A stretch of 37,490 nucleotides of DNA from Anaerolineales bacterium (GCA_020060625.1 JAGUZU010000010.1:1-37490), one strand, 5' to 3'. Positions 21,730-30,394 are shown, numbered from the stretch's first letter. Program-made: numbers and translations. The notes: generated from the sequence alone by a model not told the origin.

Positions 21730-22311
21730 TCAGCGTGGATTCGGTTCGATGGCGGCGACCAGCCCGAAGTCGGAGGGGAGAAGCGAGAACATGTGCGCTT
21801 CGTAAATGTGCGAACGGACGGTCATCCGGTTGAGCAAAATCCCCTCGTAGTGCGCTCCGATCTTTTCGGCGACGCGCCTGCTGGCTTCGTTGCCCACCGC
21901 AATGACGATCTCCGCGCGAATCAGTTTCGCCCGTTCAAAAGCGAAGCGCGCGGCGAGTTTTGCGGCGCGTCCGGCGGTTCCGTTTCCGTGCCGGGGCGTC
22001 CGCACCCAATAGCCGAGGTTGCAGAATTTGTAAATGGGATGGATGTGACTGACACTACAGCCGCCGAGCAATTCCCCATTGTCGGCATCGGTGATGGCGA
22101 AGGCGTACATGCTCCTGCGCGACCACTCGGCGCGTGTGACCGCGATGTAGTTGCGCGCCGCGTCCTTTGTGTAATCGGGCGTCGCCCACGACATCCAGCG
22201 GCTGAGTTCGGGGAGCGATTCCTGAACTGCCTTATGCAGTTCGTTCTCTTCGCCGAATTCAAACGGGCGCAGGGTTATCTTTCCATCGGTGAGCTTGGCG
22301 AATGGAAACAT
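21730..22311 (-). CDS. GNAT acetyltransferase, RimJ/RimL type
   Basis: 193 residues. KITLRPFEFGEENEL at the start and the acetyl-CoA loop RTPRHGNGTAGRAAKLAARFAFE in the middle fit RimJ/RimL-type acetyltransferases. NEASRRVAEKIGAHYEGIL near the end is the standard C-terminal helix-strand region. The family acetylates N-terminal amines of ribosomal proteins, but many members act on small molecules, so the substrate is unknown. It stands alone, and no good ribosome site precedes the ATG. Confidence 0.87.
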   Translation of the reverse strand: MFPFAKLTDGKITLRPFEFGEENELHKAVQESLPELSRWMSWATPDYTKDAARNYIAVTRAEWSRRSMYAFAITDADNGELLGGCSVSHIHPIYKFCNLGYWVRTPRHGNGTAGRAAKLAARFAFERAKLIRAEIVIAVGNEASRRVAEKIGAHYEGILLNRMTVRSHIYEAHMFSLLPSDFGLVAAIEPNPR

Positions 22312-22354
22312 GTTTGGTTAAATGGGCTCTTCCGTAAGTGACGGGAAAGAGCCT

Positions 22355-22444
22355 GACCACAAAAGGCACAAAGCACACAATGGAGGGAAAAGGCGTCAAC
22401 TTTATAGACGTTTTTCCTTCGTGATCTTCGTGTCCTTCGTGGTC
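22355..22444. repeat. Long imperfect inverted repeat (GACCAC family)
   Basis: The left arm starting GACCACAAAAGGCACAAAG (22355-22397) and the right arm ending GTGTCCTTCGTGGTC (22406-22444) are roughly inverted, around an AT-rich centre. It lies in a gene-free stretch between the acetyltransferase and the response regulator and looks like a non-autonomous interspersed element. Confidence 0.65.
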
Positions 22445-22487
22445 AAAATGGTTTTCCCGTTAAAAACGATGGAACCATTAAATGAAA

Positions 22488-22526
22488 ATGGAGACACGTT
22501 TTCACAGGATGCGCGGGTGTCTCCAT
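22488..22526 (-). terminator. Possible terminator of the response regulator gene
   Basis: ATGGAGACAC (22488-22497) pairs perfectly with GTGTCTCCAT (22517-22526) across a 19-nt loop. A run of A and T lies beyond it on the - strand side. It sits 24 bp after the stop of the response regulator gene. Confidence 0.45.
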
Positions 22527-22549
22527 GATTTGATATGCGGCTCTGAAGT

Positions 22550-23206
22550 TCAGGTAATGTAATCGCGCAGGTTGTGTTCCACGGCGTACGCCGCCGCTTC
22601 CGCGCGGTTGTTGACGTTCAATTTCGAAAGGATGCTCGAAACGTAGTTGCGCACCGTCCCTTCGCCGAGGAACAGGGTCTTGGCGATCTCGCGGTTGGTT
22701 TTGCCTTCCGAAACCAGCAGCAGGACATGTTTTTCCTGCTGGCTCAAATGAGCGAACGCCGAAGCCTCCTCCTCTTTGACGGCGCGGCGCACTTCCTGAA
22801 AAACGCGCTGGGTCACGGCGGGGTCGAGCAGGGCTTCGCCGCGCCCGACCGATTCAAGCGCCTTGACGAGGTCCTCGCTTCCGATCTGCTTGAGGATGTA
22901 GCCCGACGCCCCCGCGCGGATGGCGGAGAACAGCATTTCATCCTCGGCATACGAAGTGAGCATGATGACCTTCGTGTTGGGGAACTGGTTGATGATCTGC
23001 TCGCAAGCCTCGATGCCGGACGTGCCGGGCAGGCGGATGTCCATCACGACCACATCCGGTTTCAGCGCGGCGGTCTTTTCCAGCGCCTCGCGCGCCGACC
23101 CCGCTTCGCCCACCACATCGAACTGCGAATGCCGCTCGAGCAGGGACTTCAACCCCAGCCGGACTACTTCGTGATCGTCCACAAGGACAATTCGTTGTTT
23201 TTTCAT
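22550..23206 (-). CDS. NarL/LuxR-family response regulator
   Basis: 218 residues. The receiver domain has D10 and D11, the phosphorylated D56 in VMDIRLP, T84 and K106. A LuxR-type helix-turn-helix follows ([19 protein letters not shown], then [19 protein letters not shown] and [13 protein letters not shown]). The pattern is close to the DevR/DosR branch. No histidine kinase is present in the window, so it is an orphan here. TAAAAT lies 6 bp before the ATG with no ribosome site, suggesting a leaderless message. Confidence 0.94.
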   Translation of the reverse strand: MKKQRIVLVDDHEVVRLGLKSLLERHSQFDVVGEAGSAREALEKTAALKPDVVVMDIRLPGTSGIEACEQIINQFPNTKVIMLTSYAEDEMLFSAIRAGASGYILKQIGSEDLVKALESVGRGEALLDPAVTQRVFQEVRRAVKEEEASAFAHLSQQEKHVLLLVSEGKTNREIAKTLFLGEGTVRNYVSSILSKLNVNNRAEAAAYAVEHNLRDYIT

Positions 23207-23212
23207 TCGCCT

Positions 23213-23218
23213 ATTTTA
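23213..23218 (-). promoter_or_regulatory. -10 box, leaderless start of response regulator
   Basis: TAAAAT on the - strand with 6 bp to ATG 23206. It matches the spacing seen at four other genes of this window. Confidence 0.5.
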
Positions 23219-23251
23219 CACCATGAATATGTAAAAAACGGGCAAAATACG

Positions 23252-23719
23252 CTATTTTTGCCCGTTTTTCAAAGTTTGCAAATGCTCCTCGATGTGCGCC
23301 AGACTCCGCTCCACCCACAACTGCAACGTTAGCCCGCCGCCCATGGTCTCGTGGCTGCTCTCGCGCGACCAGGCTTCGCGGGGCAGGTTTTCAAGGGTCT
23401 TGCGCAACTCTTCCACATTCCTCAAAAAATCGCCGAGTATTTTTTTCAAGGGCTCGTCCCGGTCATAACGAGAAGCCATCCATTCATCGGCATCGAAACT
23501 TTTGAAGTTGGGGGTATCCTCTTTCAACGTCCGCCGGATGCGCTCGCAATAGACCAGATTCTCCGTATCGCGCGCGTGCGCCGCGATTTGGTGCAATGTC
23601 CAATCGCCTTCCACGATCTGATGCGGGTCAGTGAATGTCTCACACGCGGCGCAAAATTCCCGCGCGGCTTCGGCGAGCCGCTCCACCAGTTTGACGCGGT
23701 ATTCCAGCAGTTCCTTCAT
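23252..23719 (-). CDS. DinB-like helical-bundle protein
   Basis: 155 residues, all helical. The three likely metal ligands of the DinB fold are H48 (QIAAHARDTE), H142 and H146 (LAHIEEHLQTL). Members of the fold bind Ni, Zn or Fe; several are thiol-dependent enzymes, but most, as here, have no known reaction. The ATG overlaps the stop of the upstream SDR gene by 4 bp, so both are translated together, and the M23 peptidase gene is the first of this operon. Confidence 0.85.
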   Translation of the reverse strand: MKELLEYRVKLVERLAEAAREFCAACETFTDPHQIVEGDWTLHQIAAHARDTENLVYCERIRRTLKEDTPNFKSFDADEWMASRYDRDEPLKKILGDFLRNVEELRKTLENLPREAWSRESSHETMGGGLTLQLWVERSLAHIEEHLQTLKNGQK

Positions 23720-24318
23720 TGCTCCTCCAAAATCGAAAGGACATTCTTTGCGACATCCCCCGAGCTTTCCACTGCAATCACGCGAATTCCGTACGGTCTC
23801 AATTCCCGGTCTGCCTGACGGGATAGTTCAACAAGCCCCGCCTTGCTCGCCAAATAAGACCCCGCCTCTTCCTCCGACCTTTCACCTGCTCCTGGAACCA
23901 GGCTGATGATCACGCCGCCGCCTTGTTCGCGCATGATGCGTCCCACCGATTGGATCATCAGGAAAGCGCCCGTCAGGTTCACGTCCAATGTGCGGTGCCA
24001 GTCCCATTCGTCCATATCCAATAGTGAGGCGCGCGGTTTCACCGCCGCGTGGTTGATGAGAACGTCAATCGCGCCGAAATCATCCTCCACCTCCTTGATC
24101 AACGCCTGCGCGCCGACCTTTTTGGCTACATCTTCGACGTAGGCTTTGGCACTTCCGCCGCCCGCGTTGATCACTTTCACCGTGTCTTCCACATTGACCG
24201 GTGAAATATCGTTCGCGGCAATGACCGCTCCCCGCCCAGCCAGTTTTTCCGCCAGCAGGCGCCCCATTCCCTTGCCTGCGCCGGTAATCAGAATAACCTT
24301 GTTCTTTATTTTTTTCAT
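23716..24318 (-). CDS. Short-chain dehydrogenase/reductase, possibly catalytically altered
   Basis: 200 residues, about 40 shorter than usual SDRs at the C-terminus. The dinucleotide loop TGAGKGMG (12-19), NHAA (89-92, usual NNAG), N114 in VNLTG, Y155 and K159 in SYLASK are present. The catalytic Ser normally 13 residues before the Tyr is a Pro here (ISLVPGAG), with the nearest Ser at 139, so activity is in doubt. AGGGA precedes the ATG. It starts 10 bp after the M23 peptidase gene and overlaps the DinB gene. Confidence 0.85.
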   Translation of the reverse strand: MKKIKNKVILITGAGKGMGRLLAEKLAGRGAVIAANDISPVNVEDTVKVINAGGGSAKAYVEDVAKKVGAQALIKEVEDDFGAIDVLINHAAVKPRASLLDMDEWDWHRTLDVNLTGAFLMIQSVGRIMREQGGGVIISLVPGAGERSEEEAGSYLASKAGLVELSRQADRELRPYGIRVIAVESSGDVAKNVLSILEEQ

Positions 24319-24328
24319 GATCGTCCCT

Positions 24329-25021
24329 TCATTGACAAACCGGAATCATATCCGGGTTTTCGTATGCGTTCAATGGAAGCCCGAAATACGGCGATGGATC
24401 ATACGTATTCTCGATCTCCAACTCGTTCTTGAAAGCTCCAAAGTCATCCTCCACAATGGAAATGTGCAGGTGAACGCCAACCGGGTTGAGCGGATCGCCG
24501 GAATAATTTCCCTGATAGCCCAGGAACGCGCCAGCCTCCACGAACGCTTCCTCCGTTCCTGGAGGAAATTCCGAAGCGACGAACGAATTCCCGTTTCGGT
24601 CTGCCATGTGGGTGTAATACACCCATATCTGGCGCGAAGGCTGAAGCGGGTCGCGCGGCACGCGGATAATAACGGTGGATATCCAATCTTCCTGGCGGGT
24701 GAGGTAGCCGGGGTATGCCGCCACAATTGGCGTGATGCCCGCAGCCGTCCCGGAGAAAATGTCCAACCCGGAGTGACGGTGACCGGGGCGGAATGAATCG
24801 TCCCAAATAAAGCCGATCAAACCGTCGGTGGGGAAGATGAATGGGGCGTCGCCGCACTGCGCGCCGGCGGTCATCATCAACTCCGGGCGCGATGCCGGAT
24901 CGCGGAACCAGTCAATGACCTGCGCCGCGCGGGCGGAACCGCGTCCGTAATTGAAGTACAGATAGATTCCCGCGACAGCCGCCGCAACGGGCAACGCGAG
25001 CAAAAAAGGTTTCCTCGACAT
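24329..25021 (-). CDS. Membrane-anchored M23 (LytM-type) metallopeptidase
   Basis: 230 residues with an N-terminal helix (about 6-24) acting as signal anchor. The M23 ligands are H83 and D87 in HSGLD, with the second motif H184-L-H186; H138 in YYTHMAD is the usual accessory His. The domain is interrupted by a loop of about 25 residues. M23 enzymes cut peptidoglycan cross-bridges; many Chloroflexota members face a reduced wall, so another target is possible. TATAAT lies 7 bp before the ATG, with no ribosome site, so a leaderless message is likely. It heads the operon with the SDR and DinB genes. Confidence 0.87.
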   Translation of the reverse strand: MSRKPFLLALPVAAAVAGIYLYFNYGRGSARAAQVIDWFRDPASRPELMMTAGAQCGDAPFIFPTDGLIGFIWDDSFRPGHRHSGLDIFSGTAAGITPIVAAYPGYLTRQEDWISTVIIRVPRDPLQPSRQIWVYYTHMADRNGNSFVASEFPPGTEEAFVEAGAFLGYQGNYSGDPLNPVGVHLHISIVEDDFGAFKNELEIENTYDPSPYFGLPLNAYENPDMIPVCQ

Positions 25022-25028
25022 TCAGCGC

Positions 25029-25034
25029 ATTATA
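25029..25034 (-). promoter_or_regulatory. -10 box, leaderless start of M23 peptidase
   Basis: TATAAT on the - strand with 7 bp to ATG 25021. It is divergent from the riboswitch promoter. Confidence 0.6.
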
Positions 25035-25063
25035 AATGCTTTGGGGAATTCGGAAATTCGCGC

Positions 25064-25092
25064 TTGCATAATAAGAAAAAATTTGCCATAAT
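25064..25092 (+). promoter_or_regulatory. Promoter ahead of the c-di-GMP riboswitch
   Basis: TTGCAT (25064-25069) and CATAAT (25087-25092) are 17 bp apart. Transcription would start near 25099, about 23 bp before the aptamer. Confidence 0.5.
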
Positions 25093-25121
25093 TGGTTTGT
25101 TGTAATCCTGCAACCCGAAAT

Positions 25122-25189
25122 GGCAAACCCATCGCGAGGTGGGGACGCAAAGTCCATGGATCTGCTTTTATGCAGACAGCCAGACTGCC
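25122..25189 (+). ncRNA. Cyclic-di-GMP-I (GEMM-I) riboswitch aptamer
   Basis: The conserved landmarks of the class come in order: GGCAAACC at the start, a hairpin CCCAT / GTGGG closed by a GCGA tetraloop, the invariant GACGCAAAG, a second stem (TCTGC / GCAGA), then CAGCC and a closing TGCC that pairs with the opening GGCA. The class binds c-di-GMP between its two long stems. The downstream gene is a secreted protease 152 bp away. The window also encodes a GGDEF protein. Confidence 0.88.
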
Positions 25190-25222
25190 GAAGATACCAA
25201 TCTGCTTCGGCGGTTTTTGTTT
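25185..25222 (+). terminator. Expression platform terminator of the c-di-GMP riboswitch
   Basis: CTGCCGAAG (25185-25193) pairs with CTTCGGCGG (25205-25213), followed by TTTTTGTTT. Its left arm shares TGCC (25186-25189) with the closing stem of the aptamer. Ligand binding should therefore compete with the terminator and raise expression; the direction of control is inference. Confidence 0.75.
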
Positions 25223-25340
25223 AACCGCCGGGAGGAGGCGCGCTTCGGAATAACGTTTTATCTCATTTGTGCCATCTCAGATTTCAGCAAGACAGATCGT
25301 GTCACCCAAGTTCATTGGTCAAATCCAAAGGAGATTGAAT

Positions 25341-26153
25341 ATGAAAAAGGTAACGATTGCAATTTTGCTTACAGCCGTTTTGGTGCTGGGTTCATTCGGC
25401 ATGGCAGGCGCCGTCACAGACGGCTACCCCGACGGCGACGGTCATCCCTATGTCGGCTTGATGGTGGCGCAGGATGCCGATGGAACTCCCATGTGGCGCT
25501 GCTCCGGGACCCTGCTTTCCCCGACCCTGTTCCTGACCGCCGGTCACTGCACAGAAGCGCCCGCCGCGCACGTGGAAATCTGGTTCGATGCGGATGTGGA
25601 TGCCGGCATCCCCGGCAATGGATACCCGTTCACGGGGCAGGTGGGCGGCACTCCGTATACCCACCCGAATTACAATCCCAATGCGTTTTATCTGTATGAT
25701 CTTGGTGTGGTTGTCCTGGATTCGCCGATGGTCATGGCTGAATACGGCGCTCTTCCGGCGCAGGATCAGTTGGACGATCTCAAGACGAAACGCGGACACA
25801 AGGACACCACCTTCACGGCAGTTGGATACGGACTTCAGAAGAGCTTCCCCGATGCTGCTTCCTGGAAAACCCAGGCATTCAGGATTCGCATGGTTGCCGA
25901 GCCTCAATTAATTCAGATCAACGGCGGCATCGTCGGCGACTTCTCCCTGCTGCTCTCCAACAATGCGAACACCGGCGGCACCTGCTTCGGTGATTCCGGC
26001 GGACCGAACTTTATTGGCAGTTCCAATGTCGTTGGCGGCGTAACCTCTTTTGGAATGAACGGAACCTGCGCCGGTACTGGCGGGGTCTATCGCGTGGATC
26101 GCGCTGACGACCTCGACTGGCTCTACGGCAACTTCGGCGCCCATCTTCCATAA
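25341..26153 (+). CDS. Secreted trypsin-like serine protease under c-di-GMP control
   Basis: 270 residues with a signal peptide (KKVTIAILLTAVLVLGS, cleavage likely after AGA at 22-24). The S1 triad is H69 (LTAGHC), D120 (LYDLGVVVLD) and S219 (GDSGGP). Cysteines C54/C70 and C215/C243 are placed for two disulfides, as in chymotrypsin-fold enzymes. No membrane anchor follows, so the protein is released or wall-bound. AAAGGAG lies 8 bp before ATG 25341, which is preferred to an upstream in-frame start. The 5' leader carries the c-di-GMP-I riboswitch with a terminator, so the second messenger decides whether the protease is made. A terminator follows the gene. Confidence 0.93.
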   Translation: MKKVTIAILLTAVLVLGSFGMAGAVTDGYPDGDGHPYVGLMVAQDADGTPMWRCSGTLLSPTLFLTAGHCTEAPAAHVEIWFDADVDAGIPGNGYPFTGQVGGTPYTHPNYNPNAFYLYDLGVVVLDSPMVMAEYGALPAQDQLDDLKTKRGHKDTTFTAVGYGLQKSFPDAASWKTQAFRIRMVAEPQLIQINGGIVGDFSLLLSNNANTGGTCFGDSGGPNFIGSSNVVGGVTSFGMNGTCAGTGGVYRVDRADDLDWLYGNFGAHLP

Positions 26154-26174
26154 CCAAACCGTTCGCATACATTC

Positions 26175-26206
26175 AATCCCCTGCAGGGTTCTGCAGGGGA
26201 TTTTCT
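26175..26206 (+). terminator. Terminator of the secreted protease gene
   Basis: AATCCCCTGCAG (26175-26186) and its complement (26191-26202) flank a GGTT loop, followed by TTCTT. Confidence 0.88.
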
Positions 26207-26275
26207 TGAAAAAATAAACGCCCCCGCAACCTTTTACTCCATCGCCGCGTATATCCGCTCTGAAGGAGTAAATTT

Positions 26276-27130
26276 ATGAACGCAAAACTTGTCTCAGTAT
26301 TTTTCGTGCTTGCGCTTGCAAGCATGGCTTGCGGCTTCAATTTCAATGTGGACCTGCCTGAAAAAGCCACCCCCGGACCGGAAGTAACCGAAGACATCAG
26401 CATCCCCTACCCGGCTGGCGATGATGCCAATTTGAGGCTGTCTTTTGGCGCAGGCGAAATGAAATTATCGCCTGGCACAGACCGCCTCGTGGAAGGAACG
26501 GCAACCTATAACTACGCCGATTTCAAACCCATCATCGAAACAGACGACGCCAATATCCGCATCAAAATGAACGAAGTTCTATTCAGGGGCTTCCCAACCT
26601 TCGAAGATCTCAAGAATGAATGGGATTTCAAACTTGGCACAGACCCGATGGATCTGGTCATCGAAGCGGGCGCATACAAGGGAACCTTTGAATTCGGCGG
26701 GCTTTCACTCAACAGCCTTGATATTCAGGATGGCGCCGCGCAAGTGGAACTCTCGTTCTCCGAGCCGAATCAAGTCGAAATGTCCTCGTTCCGTTATTCG
26801 ACCGGCGCATCCGACATCGAATTGACCGGTCTCGCCAACGCGAACTTCAGCATCTTCGATTTTTCCGGCGGCGCGGGCGACTACACCCTTGATTTCTCCG
26901 GCGACCTTCAGCGCGACGCCTCCATCAAGATCGAAACCGGGTTCAGCAACATGATCCTCGTCATCCCCGAAGGCGTGAATGCAATCGTCACCGTGGAAAG
27001 CGGCATATCGAATGTCAACGCAGGCTCGGGCTGGAGTCAGAACGGACAAGTCTACAAACAGGCGGGCGAAGGACCCACATTGACGTTCGTCGTCGAGATG
27101 GGCGCGGGTAACCTCACCCTCACAAAATAA
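26276..27130 (+). CDS. Lipoprotein with toast-rack / LiaF-like beta-helix domain
   Basis: 284 residues. The lipobox Cys is residue 19 in ASMAC. After a short linker come repeated strands: LRLSFGAGEMKLSPG, VEGTATYNYADFKP and FEFGGLSLNSLDIQDGAAQVELSFSEP. The C-terminal half has ASIKIETGFSNMILVIPEGVNAIV and ISNVNAG, the pattern of the toast-rack and DUF2154/LiaF-type domains that sit in envelope stress sensors. It is outside the membrane, anchored by lipid. GAAGGAG precedes the ATG. It is a single gene with its own terminator; the role is unknown. Confidence 0.82.
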   Translation: MNAKLVSVFFVLALASMACGFNFNVDLPEKATPGPEVTEDISIPYPAGDDANLRLSFGAGEMKLSPGTDRLVEGTATYNYADFKPIIETDDANIRIKMNEVLFRGFPTFEDLKNEWDFKLGTDPMDLVIEAGAYKGTFEFGGLSLNSLDIQDGAAQVELSFSEPNQVEMSSFRYSTGASDIELTGLANANFSIFDFSGGAGDYTLDFSGDLQRDASIKIETGFSNMILVIPEGVNAIVTVESGISNVNAGSGWSQNGQVYKQAGEGPTLTFVVEMGAGNLTLTK

Positions 27131-27143
27131 CAGATGTTCGTCG

Positions 27144-27183
27144 AAAAATCCCATGTCATCATGCAGGCATGGGATTTTTTTCG
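27144..27183 (+). terminator. Terminator of the toast-rack lipoprotein gene
   Basis: AAAAATCCCATG (27144-27155) pairs with CATGGGATTTTT (27168-27179) across a 12-nt loop, and the T run continues. Confidence 0.88.
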
Positions 27184-27310
27184 TTTTAGGCTCTTCTAAT
27201 TCAGAGTAAAAGGTCATAATTCATCTGTGACCTCTATCACTTGCCTCGTAATCAAATTCACAATAAAATCGTGATTATCGGTCAAGTTTACCTATTTAAG
27301 TGAGGCACTC

Positions 27311-27724
27311 ATGCAGATTACCCGACAAGCAGATTATGCCGTCCGCGCCGTGTTGCACCTCGCCCAAAACAGCGACCAGCGCACAGCGACGAGCGCCATC
27401 GCCGAAGAACAGCGCATCCCGCCGTCCTTTCTGGCAAAGATCGTTTCACAGCTATCCATCGCGGGGCTCCTGCACACCTCACGCGGCGCGCGCGGCGGCG
27501 TCACCCTCGCGCGTGATCCCAAAGACATCACCCTCCTCGAAGTCATCGAAGCCATCGACGGTCCCATCCAACTCAACGAATGCGTGGGCGATACAGGCAC
27601 GTGCTTCTTCGAGGATGACTGTCCCCTGCGCCCGGTGTGGTGCGAGGCGCAGGAGGAACTCGTCACGCGGCTTAAAGGCACGAACTTCGCAGCCATGCTG
27701 GAAAAAGGACAGACCGCCGTCTAA
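27311..27724 (+). CDS. Rrf2-family regulator with probable Fe-S cluster
   Basis: 137 residues. The winged helix starts MQITRQADYAVRAVLHLA, with recognition region PSFLAKIVSQLSIAGLLHTSRG. C91, C98 and C104 follow, close to the IscR spacing (x5 instead of x6 in the first gap), with a further C111. Rrf2 proteins with these Cys bind [2Fe-2S] or [4Fe-4S] and sense iron-sulfur status, NO or redox state. GAGG lies 5 bp before the ATG. Its targets are not evident; an IR of TAATCA / TGATTA upstream (27249-27277) may be its own operator. NO sensing would link it to the oxidase locus, but this is speculative. Confidence 0.9.
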   Translation: MQITRQADYAVRAVLHLAQNSDQRTATSAIAEEQRIPPSFLAKIVSQLSIAGLLHTSRGARGGVTLARDPKDITLLEVIEAIDGPIQLNECVGDTGTCFFEDDCPLRPVWCEAQEELVTRLKGTNFAAMLEKGQTAV

Positions 27725-27742
27725 TTGCGCAAACATGCCATT

Positions 27743-27775
27743 GCCTCTCGGCTATAATTGCCGGGAGGCTTTTTC
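27743..27775 (+). terminator. Terminator of the Rrf2 gene
   Basis: GCCTCTCGGC (27743-27752) pairs with GCCGGGAGGC (27760-27769) with one G-U pair, followed by TTTTTCATTTT. The loop happens to be TATAATT. Confidence 0.82.
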
Positions 27776-27800
27776 ATTTTCAAACCCAAGGATGGATACC

Positions 27801-28652
27801 ATGAAACGACAACGCGGACCATTTGCCGCAATGCTCCTTTTGATGACTGCCCTTGCATGTGTCGTGCCGGGATTGTCAACCGCATCGCAACCCGTGCCGA
27901 CGCCTGATACACGACTTGGCACGATGGTCGCTGAAACCGTTTCCGCCGCCCTCGAATTGACCCTGCAAGCCGTACCCACGTCCACACTCCCGCCAACCCC
28001 CACCCCCGAACCGACCTTCACGCCCACCCCGCAGGTTGTTCCCGCGGGAAGCGCGCTCACGAAAAATGACGATGGTTTCATCACTTTCATTGATATGAAA
28101 GGAGGCTATCAGTTCGCCATTTCGGATGCCTGGCTCCCCCTCCGCATCAACGAGCAGGAATTTTTGGATGCCTGGCTTTTACCAATCGCTTCCGATCCCG
28201 CCTTTCAACGCCTTCTCGGCAGCGTCCAAAACCAGGACCCAGCCCGCTTCCGCCTGTTCGCCGTCGATGCAAACGAGGAACACATCGACGGCGGCTTCGT
28301 GACCAACATCAACTTCCTTTGGGAAGACCAGGAGGAACTCTCGCTGGAGGACAGCGACGGGCTGACACAAGTCGCTGACGCGCTTCCCGATTCCCTGCCC
28401 GGCATAGAAGTCCTTGCCATCCAGATCAACACGCTCGAAGATGCCACGCCCTTCGGGGTCATCACGTCGCGTCTGCCCGCCACCACACTAGACGGTGAGG
28501 ACGTGGTGATTGCCCAGAAACAGGTTTTCTTCGATCTGCCCGTCGGCACGTTGGTCGTCACCCTCTCCACTACCGAGACCTGGCAGGAGACCATCGAGCC
28601 GTCCTTCGATGAAATGATCGAAACGTTCACTTTTGTTAAAACGGGAGAATAA
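27801..28652 (+). CDS. Lipoprotein with Thr-Pro linker, unknown function
   Basis: 283 residues from ATG 27801 (AAGGA 8 bp before it); an in-frame ATG at 27792 overlaps that site. The lipobox TALAC ends the signal peptide. A spacer with [14 protein letters not shown] follows, then a domain of about 200 residues with [23 protein letters not shown] and a closing [19 protein letters not shown]. This start and end are like the small PsbP/LpqN-type domain, but the match is weak. The product is anchored outside the cell. It lies 5 bp before hutU, so co-transcription is likely, although a joint role is not evident. Confidence 0.78.
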   Translation: MKRQRGPFAAMLLLMTALACVVPGLSTASQPVPTPDTRLGTMVAETVSAALELTLQAVPTSTLPPTPTPEPTFTPTPQVVPAGSALTKNDDGFITFIDMKGGYQFAISDAWLPLRINEQEFLDAWLLPIASDPAFQRLLGSVQNQDPARFRLFAVDANEEHIDGGFVTNINFLWEDQEELSLEDSDGLTQVADALPDSLPGIEVLAIQINTLEDATPFGVITSRLPATTLDGEDVVIAQKQVFFDLPVGTLVVTLSTTETWQETIEPSFDEMIETFTFVKTGE

Positions 28653-28657
28653 AAATC

Positions 28658-30310
28658 ATGTCCAACCCCCGCGTCATCCGCGCGCCGCGCGGAACCGACC
28701 TGACCTGCAAGAACTGGCTGAGCGAAGCCGCCTACCGCATGATCCAGAACAACCTCGATCCCGAAGTGGCGGAGCGCCCCGAAGACCTCGTCGTCTATGG
28801 CGGGAGGGGAAAAGCCGCCCGCAGTTGGGAAGCCTTCGATGCGATCCTCGAGTCGCTGAAAAATCTCGAAGAAGATGAAACCCTGCTTGTGCAATCCGGC
28901 AAGCCGGTGGTGATATTCAAATCCCACAAAGACGCGCCCAAGGTGCTGATCGCCAACTCCAACCTTGTGCCGCATTGGGCAACCTGGGAGCATTTCGACG
29001 AACTCGCCAAAAAGGGACTCATCATGTACGGGCAGATGACCGCCGGTTCATGGATCTACATCGGCACGCAGGGGATTTTGCAAGGCACGTATGAAACCTT
29101 CGGCGCGCTCGCCAAACTCAAAGGCTGGGGTTCGTTGAAAGGCAAGTTCGTTCTCACGGCGGGGCTTGGCGGCATGGGCGGCGCGCAGCCGCTGTCCATC
29201 ACGATGAACGAAGGCGTGGGGTTGATTGTCGAAGTGGATCCCGAACGAGCCGAACGCCGCCGCGCCATCGGCTACGTGGACATGGTGGTGGACAATCTCG
29301 AAGAAGCGATGACACTTGTGGAGGAGAATGTCAAGAGCCAAACTCCGCGCTCGATTGGACTGATCGGCAATGCGGCAGACGTGTACGACGAACTCTCGAA
29401 GCGTGGAGTCGTTCCGGATGTGGTGACAGACCAAACGTCGGCGCATGAGGCGTTGATGTATGTCCCGTCCGGCTTGTCCGTCACTGCCGCGGACGAGTTG
29501 CGGAAATCGAATCCCGAAAAATATAAAAAGATGGCGATGGATTCGATGTCCGCGCACGTGCGGGCGATGCTTGAATTCCAACGCAAAGGCGCGGAAGTAT
29601 TCGATTATGGCAATAACATCCGCCAGCAGGCGTACAACAACGGCGTGACGGATGCGTTCGAGTTCCCCGGCTTCGTGCCAGCCTATATCCGCCCGCTGTT
29701 TTGCGAGGGGAAGGGACCGTTCCGCTGGGTGGCGCTTTCCGGCGATAAGGAGGATATTTACGCCACCGATGAAGCCATTATGGAACTTTTTCCTGATGAC
29801 GCGCATTTGCATCGCTGGCTGAAGATGGCGAAGGAGAAAGTACCGTTTCAAGGTTTGCCCGCGCGGATTTGCTGGCTTGGTTATGGCGAACGTGTGAAGG
29901 CGGGTTTGAAGTTCAATGAATTGGTCGCTAGTGGAAAGGTCAAAGCGCCGATTGTGATTGGACGCGATCATCTGGATTCAGGCTCGGTTGCTTCGCCCAA
30001 CCGCGAAACCGAAGCAATGAAAGACGGCTCGGACGCGATTTCGGATTGGGCGATTCTCAATGCGCTCATCAACGCTGTCGGCGGCGCGACGTGGGTTTCG
30101 TTCCATCACGGTGGCGGTGTGGGCATGGGATATTCGCAGCACGCGGGTCAGGTCATCGTGGCGGATGGCACGCCCGAAGCCGCCTCGCGACTCGAACGCG
30201 TCCTGACCACCGACCCGGGCATGGGCGTCGTCCGGCACGCTGACGCGGGTTATGAAGAAGCCATTGAAGCGGCGAAACGTCACGGCATCAAAATGCCGAT
30301 GTTGAAGTAG
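28658..30310 (+). CDS. hutU: Urocanate hydratase
   Basis: 550 residues, full length. The N-terminal signature [11 protein letters not shown], the NAD-binding region [14 protein letters not shown] and [13 protein letters not shown] are classical. C405 in [11 protein letters not shown] corresponds to the Cys near the NAD in characterised urocanases, and the region [24 protein letters not shown] is intact. The enzyme adds water to urocanate in histidine breakdown, using NAD+ as electrophile. No hutH, hutI or hutG gene is in the window, so the rest of the pathway must be elsewhere. GGGAGAA precedes the ATG, and the stop is followed by a short repeat-like gap. Confidence 0.97.
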   Translation: MSNPRVIRAPRGTDLTCKNWLSEAAYRMIQNNLDPEVAERPEDLVVYGGRGKAARSWEAFDAILESLKNLEEDETLLVQSGKPVVIFKSHKDAPKVLIANSNLVPHWATWEHFDELAKKGLIMYGQMTAGSWIYIGTQGILQGTYETFGALAKLKGWGSLKGKFVLTAGLGGMGGAQPLSITMNEGVGLIVEVDPERAERRRAIGYVDMVVDNLEEAMTLVEENVKSQTPRSIGLIGNAADVYDELSKRGVVPDVVTDQTSAHEALMYVPSGLSVTAADELRKSNPEKYKKMAMDSMSAHVRAMLEFQRKGAEVFDYGNNIRQQAYNNGVTDAFEFPGFVPAYIRPLFCEGKGPFRWVALSGDKEDIYATDEAIMELFPDDAHLHRWLKMAKEKVPFQGLPARICWLGYGERVKAGLKFNELVASGKVKAPIVIGRDHLDSGSVASPNRETEAMKDGSDAISDWAILNALINAVGGATWVSFHHGGGVGMGYSQHAGQVIVADGTPEAASRLERVLTTDPGMGVVRHADAGYEEAIEAAKRHGIKMPMLK

Positions 30311-30394
30311 TTTCGCAGTCGGGTAGTTTGGCAGTTTGATGATTCCAATGACGGCTTGCTGTCATGCCAAAATAATCTTTGGAGAAGACGCACA

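Noticed and set aside
27753-27758. TATAAT as promoter of the lipoprotein gene at 27801
   Set aside because: It lies in the loop of a terminator, and no -35 hexamer is found at a suitable distance.
29048-29971. Open frame of 307 codons antisense to hutU
   Set aside because: The hutU frame has strong motif support; the antisense frame has none.
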